A program made the position numbers and the translations under genes. Positions 59,984 through 64,000 of a stretch of DNA of 64,000 nt are shown in pieces. The notes beneath the pieces were generated by a model that searched no databases, was not told the origin of the DNA, and saw only the letters and a program-made list of their open reading frames with translations. The number at the start of each line of letters is the position of its first letter. Positions within the stretch are counted from its first letter, which is position 1. Source of the DNA: Candidatus Paceibacterota bacterium (GTDB lineage: Bacteria; Verrucomicrobiota; Verrucomicrobiia; Limisphaerales; UBA8199); contig DAOTCE010000001.1 in NCBI GenBank assembly GCA_035452965.1, positions 372,001 to 436,000 on the forward strand, read 5' to 3'.

Positions 59984-60265
59984 TCCTCCGAAGTCCTTGT
60001 CGCATCGGACATTGCCGCCCAACGAGCCGCTGCAGTTGGCGGGAGGACGCGGCAGAATCCGGTTGACTGGGAGTGATATCCCTCCAGAATCGGCCTCGTC
60101 AGTCGGGCAACAACGTCGGAACTCCACTGTGCAAGACAGCATCACGCACCGGCATCTCCGGGAGAAAGCACCTCTCGCGGGGGCGGGTTTGTCGCTGGCG
60201 CTCCCGCAACCGGGCGGGCCTGGCGCCGGGACCATGCAACCGACCTGGCCGGGGCCAAAGACATC

Positions 60266-60484
60266 GTGAGCGGAACACTTGTCACCGAGAGAACCCGCGC
60301 GCTGGCCCGGTTCTGCGCGAATTGTGTCGTCTGTCGGCGGGCCCGACGCCGGCAGGCCGGCTTCGCCTTTTGGTTTGTGAAGACCTTTGGCGACCTGTGC
60401 CCGTTCTGCCGGTCTTACGCGAAGGTCTATGGCCGCAAATCCCACGAGCCGGCGCCGCCGGCTCCAACCGGCAGCGCCTGTTAG
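60266..60484 (+). CDS. Small Cys-rich conserved protein
   Basis: 72 residues from a GTG at 60266. Cys pairs FCANCVVCRRARRR (~17-30) and DLCPFCRSYAKVYGRKSHE (~45-62) suggest a zinc-ribbon-like fold with C-x2-C-x2-C and C-x2-C. The segment FWFVKTFGDLCPFCRSYAKV looks conserved rather than random. It lies 21 bases before the next gene, so it may be cotranscribed. Function unknown; the start is uncertain. Confidence 0.5.
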   Translation: MSGTLVTERTRALARFCANCVVCRRARRRQAGFAFWFVKTFGDLCPFCRSYAKVYGRKSHEPAPPAPTGSAC

Positions 60485-60505
60485 AACGAACCTGTTAACC
60501 AAATC

Positions 60506-61912
60506 ATGAAAGCACGCACCACACTTAACTCAGTCAACCCCTTGAACTTCATCCCCCTTCTCCTGCTCGCCACGGCCCTGGCCTGCGGCGCCAGCGACAG
60601 CGCGCCGAAACTGGTCGTCCCCGACGGCAAGGCCTACAAGGGCAAAAAGATCATCGCCAGGACCTACAACTCCGGCTTCGCCCTGGGCCACGACAGCTAT
60701 AACGCAATGGGCACAGGCAGCGACGGCAAAATCTACTACGTGCTCAGCTCGGAGAATATTGACCAGGGCGCCAGGATGTTCTGCCTCGATCCCAGGACGC
60801 AGCAAATCAAGGACCTGGGCGACCTGACCGAGGCCTGCGGCGAGAAGGGCACCAAGGCGATCCCGCAAGGCAAGAGCCACGTGAACTTCTGCGAGGCCAA
60901 AGGCAAGCTATACTTCGCCACGCACGTCGGCGTTTACAGCATTGTCGAGGGCAAGGAAACCATGGGCATCCCGCCCGCGGGCTACAAGCCCTACCCCGGC
61001 GGCCACCTGCTCTCCTATGATCTCAAGTCCGGCAAGTTCGAGGACTACGGCATTTGCCCCGGCCGCGAAGGCGTCCTCACCATGAGCATGGACACCCGGC
61101 GCGGCCGCCTCTTCGCCCTCACGTGGCCTAGCGGCATCTTCTACCGCTACGACGTCGCCGCCCGGGACCAGAAGAGCTTCGGCAAGATGTGCGCCCTCGG
61201 CGAGGATGGCGTCGGCCCTGATTACCGCACCGTCTGCCGCTCCATCGCCGTGGACGAGTCCGACGGCTCCGCCTACTTCACCACCTCCGAAGGCACCATC
61301 CTCCGTTACGACGCCAGGACCGACGCCGTCGCCGCCGTTGAAGGCGAGGACATGAAGAAGGACTACTTCGGCATTTACGACCCCACCAACCCCGGCCACA
61401 TGGGTTACAATTGGCGCCAGACCTTTTGGCGTGAACAGGATGGCATGATCTACGGCGTCCACGGCAACTCGGGTTACCTCTTCCGGTTCCACCCCCGCCA
61501 GGTTCGCTTCGAGGTGCTGGACCGCATCACGTCCGAACCGTCGAAACGCTGCGGCATGTTCGACCAGTTCAGCTACGGCTACCTCGGCTTCATGCTCGGT
61601 CCGGACGGCAAGACAATCCATTACCTGACCGGCGCCCCGATCTACATTGACGGCAAACGGCTGGCGGGCAAGGCCAAGACGGCGATGGGCGAAGCCAAGG
61701 GCCTCGAAGACCTCCACCTGATCACCTACAACATCGCGACCGGCAAGTACACCGACCACGGCGCGGTGTTTTACGAGAACGGCCAGCGCCCGCTCTACGT
61801 CAACGCCATCACCATCGGGAAAGACGGCATGGTTTACACGTTGCCGCGCATCACGGAGAACGGGAAGACCCGGTCCGACCTGGTCGCGTTCCCTGGTCCG
61901 CTCAAGAAGTAA
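60506..61912 (+). CDS. Secreted beta-propeller-like hypothetical protein
   Basis: 468 residues. Signal peptide ~1-29 (FIPLLLLATALACGASDSAP), perhaps lipidated at ALAC. The body shows repeated four-strand units with Gly/Asp turns (GSDGKIYYVLSSENIDQGAR; KGKLYFATHVGVYSIVEG; RRGRLFALTWPSGIFYRYDV; DGSAYFTTSEGTILRYDART; DGKTIHYLTGAPIYID), as in six- or seven-bladed propellers. No catalytic motif seen. Possibly a carbohydrate-binding or lyase-like protein. Convergent with the truncated sigma factor. Confidence 0.8.
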   Translation: MKARTTLNSVNPLNFIPLLLLATALACGASDSAPKLVVPDGKAYKGKKIIARTYNSGFALGHDSYNAMGTGSDGKIYYVLSSENIDQGARMFCLDPRTQQIKDLGDLTEACGEKGTKAIPQGKSHVNFCEAKGKLYFATHVGVYSIVEGKETMGIPPAGYKPYPGGHLLSYDLKSGKFEDYGICPGREGVLTMSMDTRRGRLFALTWPSGIFYRYDVAARDQKSFGKMCALGEDGVGPDYRTVCRSIAVDESDGSAYFTTSEGTILRYDARTDAVAAVEGEDMKKDYFGIYDPTNPGHMGYNWRQTFWREQDGMIYGVHGNSGYLFRFHPRQVRFEVLDRITSEPSKRCGMFDQFSYGYLGFMLGPDGKTIHYLTGAPIYIDGKRLAGKAKTAMGEAKGLEDLHLITYNIATGKYTDHGAVFYENGQRPLYVNAITIGKDGMVYTLPRITENGKTRSDLVAFPGPLKK

Positions 61913-61940
61913 GGGGCGGGGGCAAAACCGCCTCCCCGCT

Positions 61941-62561
61941 TCAGCGAACCAGCCGGAGTGTCCTGGAATGGTTGGCGAGCGCCCGTTTGATTGACTGCCG
62001 GATCCACCACGAACTGTGGTCGGAGAAAGTGCCGCCCTTCGCCGGGTCGAACTGCGCGACGGCCTTCATCAAGCCGACGTTGCCTTCGCTGACCAGGTCC
62101 AGCAGCGGCAGGCCGATGTTGTCGTAGTCGCGGGCGATCTTGACCACCCGGCGCAGGCTGGCCTTGATCATTTGCGCTCGCGCTTGCTTGTCACCCTTCT
62201 TGACCCGGGCGGCCAGTCTGGTCTCCTGCCGCGGCGTCAGCGGTTTCAACTGGCCGATTTCGCGCAGATAGAGGGTGAAGGTCGCGTCTCCGCCAGCGGC
62301 GCTGCGTTTGGGATCGCGCGGCGCCGGTTCCCGCCCGGGTGCTTTCGAGCTGGCCGCGGCCCTGGGTCCCGTTCCGGGTTCCGGCCCGGATTTCCCGGCG
62401 GGCATTGGGAAGACCGGCTCGGGCACGAACGCAGTTCCCAACCGCGGCCAGGCCTCGTGTGATTCCGGCGCGGGCAGCTGCGTTCGTTCGCCGCCTTCGC
62501 ATATCAACGTTTGTTGGTCTTGCACGGTCATGGTTCCTTGTTGAGTTAACGCTTTCATCAT
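61941..62561 (-). CDS. Sigma-70-family factor lacking regions 3 and 4
   Basis: 206 residues. A ~90-residue disordered, Pro/Ala-rich N-terminus precedes region 1.2 (FTLYLREIGQLKPLTPRQET) and region 2 (MIKASLRRVVKIARDYDNIG; LPLLDLVSEGNVGLMKAVAQ; WWIRQSIKRALANHSRTLRL). It stops at RLVR, exactly where primary sigma factors continue with region 3. Core-binding and -10 recognition parts are present, but -35 recognition is absent. Some usually invariant positions differ (FSDHSSWWIRQ). Either a natural short sigma-like protein or a truncated gene. Start at 62561 or 62558. Confidence 0.8.
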   Translation of the reverse strand: MMKALTQQGTMTVQDQQTLICEGGERTQLPAPESHEAWPRLGTAFVPEPVFPMPAGKSGPEPGTGPRAAASSKAPGREPAPRDPKRSAAGGDATFTLYLREIGQLKPLTPRQETRLAARVKKGDKQARAQMIKASLRRVVKIARDYDNIGLPLLDLVSEGNVGLMKAVAQFDPAKGGTFSDHSSWWIRQSIKRALANHSRTLRLVR

Positions 62562-62986
62562 GCGGCCTTTGCTTTTCTTGTGATCCGAGTGCTCATTTCA
62601 GTATTGCCTCATTCCGCTTGCCCTGAGTTGACCCGCCCGCCGGCCGGTTCCTGACCCGAAGAGCGGTGCGAGAATAGCCCGAAAGGGACTCCCCCCAGTA
62701 GTCAGGAAAATAAGAACCTTCGTGTCGGGGAACTCCCTGACAAGGCCAACGAGGTTGAACTCCAGCCAGGCCCTGGCGCAGCCCGCGCCGCGCTCTGCCG
62801 CCGCGGTGCTCCGCCTCGTCCGCAAGCCACTGTTGGCAAGGGCGCCTCGCCGTGGCATCCGGTTCCGCCCAAGCGGCCGCTGTTCCGTTCTTGAATTGGA
62901 ATCCCCCGCTGGCATCATTCAGCTGCTTTTGGCTTATGCCGTTTCCGGCGCAATTGGCCCGCGGCGGCAAGTGAAAGAACAACAAC
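62562..62986. other. Divergent intergenic region
   Basis: 425 bases between the sigma-like gene and threonine synthase. Open frames on both strands are GC-driven and lack start signals. I see no clear promoter. Confidence 0.4.
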
Positions 62987-64000
62987 ATGTCCTATCGAGC
63001 CTGGTTTCAGTGCATCAACCCGCAATGCGGAACCACGTATCCGCTGAACTCCATCGTGTACCAATGCCATCAGTGCCACTCACTGCTGGAGGTGCAGCAT
63101 GATGCGGCGGAGCTGGCGAAGCGCAGTCCGGCGGCCTGGATGAGGCTTTTCGAGGACCGCTACAAGAGCAACGAATGGCCTTATGGCTCCGGCGTCTGGG
63201 GCAAGAAGGAGTGGATCCTCCCGCAGATCAGCGACGATAACGTCGTGTCGCTCTACGAAGGCGGCACGAACCTCTTCTGGGCGGAGCGTTTCGGCAAGGT
63301 GATCGGGGTGGAGGACCTCTGGATCAAGCTGTGCGGCAACACCCATAGCGGGTCATTCAAGGACCTCGGTATGACGGTGCTGGTTTCCCAGGTCAAACAG
63401 ATGATCTCGGAAGGCGCGCCGATCAAGGCCGTGGCGTGCGCCTCGACCGGCGATACCTCGGCGGCGCTGGCAACCTATTGCGCGGCGGCGGGCATCCAAT
63501 CCGTCGTGCTGCTGCCGCGGGGCAAGATCTCGATCGCGCAGTTGATCCAGCCCGTCTCCAACGACGCCCTGGTGCTCTACCTGGACACCGACTTCGACGG
63601 CTGCATGAAGCTGGTGCAGCAGATCACCAAAGACCCGACCCTCTACCTGGCCAACTCCATGAACTCGCTCCGGGTCGAAGGTCAGAAGACGGTGGGCATC
63701 GAGATCGTCCAGCAATTCGACTGGGAGGCGCCGGACGTGATCATCATCCCCGGCGGCAACCTGGGCAACGTCTCTGCGCTGGGCAAAGGGCTGCTGATGA
63801 TGAAGGACCTCGGGCTGATCGCGAAGCTGCCGCGCATCGTTGTGGCGCAAGCGCAGCGGGCCAACCCGCTCTACCTCTCCTACCTGCGCAACTTCGAGAG
63901 CTTCGAACCCGTCAAGGCCCAGAAGACGCTGGCCAGCGCCATCCAGATCGGCAACCCGGTCAGCTTTGAGAAGGCCGTCCGCACTCTCAAGCAGTTCAAC
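62987..64000 (+). CDS. thrC: Threonine synthase, 3' end outside window
   Basis: PLP enzyme converting O-phosphohomoserine to threonine. 338 codons visible from the ATG at 62987. An N-terminal zinc-ribbon-like segment (CINPQCGTTYPLNSIVYQCH, QC) is followed by the PLP domain. Lys125 in NTHSGSFKDLGMT is the Schiff-base residue; CASTGDTSAALATYCAAAGI, SVVLLPRGKIS and IIIPGGNLGNVSALGKGL form the phosphate-binding loop and cofactor pocket. The zinc-ribbon N-terminus places it with the longer bacterial/plant-like ThrC. The frame is open at the window edge. Confidence 0.95.
   Translation, partial: MSYRAWFQCINPQCGTTYPLNSIVYQCHQCHSLLEVQHDAAELAKRSPAAWMRLFEDRYKSNEWPYGSGVWGKKEWILPQISDDNVVSLYEGGTNLFWAERFGKVIGVEDLWIKLCGNTHSGSFKDLGMTVLVSQVKQMISEGAPIKAVACASTGDTSAALATYCAAAGIQSVVLLPRGKISIAQLIQPVSNDALVLYLDTDFDGCMKLVQQITKDPTLYLANSMNSLRVEGQKTVGIEIVQQFDWEAPDVIIIPGGNLGNVSALGKGLLMMKDLGLIAKLPRIVVAQAQRANPLYLSYLRNFESFEPVKAQKTLASAIQIGNPVSFEKAVRTLKQFN

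Noticed and set aside
1..64000. CRISPR array, rRNA operon, riboswitch, phage module
   Set aside because: No regularly spaced direct repeats, rRNA segments, recognisable aptamer cores or structural phage genes were found on reading both strands.

Overview
The window looks like a chromosomal segment of a GC-rich bacterium of the Verrucomicrobia, probably close to Limisphaerales/Pedosphaera. This is inferred, not proven. The signs are secreted glycoside hydrolases with Tat- or Sec-type leaders, DUF4838 proteins, a PEP-CTERM protein, a pseudopilin-like protein with the leader AFTLIELLVVIAIIAILAAL, a DUF1559-like layout, and several Gfo/Idh/MocA and xylose-isomerase-like proteins. Shine-Dalgarno signals are mostly weak.

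Layout. 1-6.2 kb: a partial Nramp metal transporter, a degraded outer-membrane barrel tail, enolase, a small conserved protein, a sugar-phosphate-isomerase-like protein and a PaaK-type adenylating enzyme. 6.3-16.1 kb: an NtrC-type regulator coupled to a B12-type radical SAM enzyme, a photolyase divergent from a Fur-family regulator, a zinc-ribbon membrane protein, argininosuccinate lyase, a squalene/phytoene synthase and a Pro/Ala-rich secreted protein. 16.1-20.4 kb: sugar oxidoreductase, Tat-exported isomerase, sialidase-like protein and a lipoprotein. 20.5-25.7 kb: tRNA-Lys(UUU), then a disrupted region with an IS1182-like element (21680-23325, CTAG target duplication, in-frame amber codon in the transposase) and a decayed DUF3313 gene running into a DUF481 barrel gene. 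26-27.3 kb: two tandem NarL-type regulators, one lacking its receiver. 28-40.9 kb: DUF4838 protein, GH43, Sel1-PEGA protein, FHA/zinc-finger membrane protein, lipoprotein, DnaG primase, a second DUF4838-like protein, a truncated glycosyltransferase, a HEAT-repeat protein and a phospholipase D-like protein.

41.5-49.4 kb is the clearest functional unit: a tight four-gene operon (GH127, GH2, and two beta-helix proteins, the second GH141-like) that probably removes side chains from a plant cell-wall polymer such as arabinan or rhamnogalacturonan. 50-64 kb holds two DUF1801 proteins, a large secreted protein, an exported oxidoreductase, an unusual radical SAM protein divergent from two paralogous surface proteins and a pseudopilin, an ArsR-type repressor, a propeller-like secreted protein, a sigma factor lacking regions 3 and 4, and the start of threonine synthase.

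Two genome-scale signals stand out. One is a 44-52 bp near-perfect palindrome present three times (6307, 25796, 59029). The other is a set of intergenic gaps holding 3' tails of otherwise lost genes. I saw no CRISPR array, rRNA or phage module.
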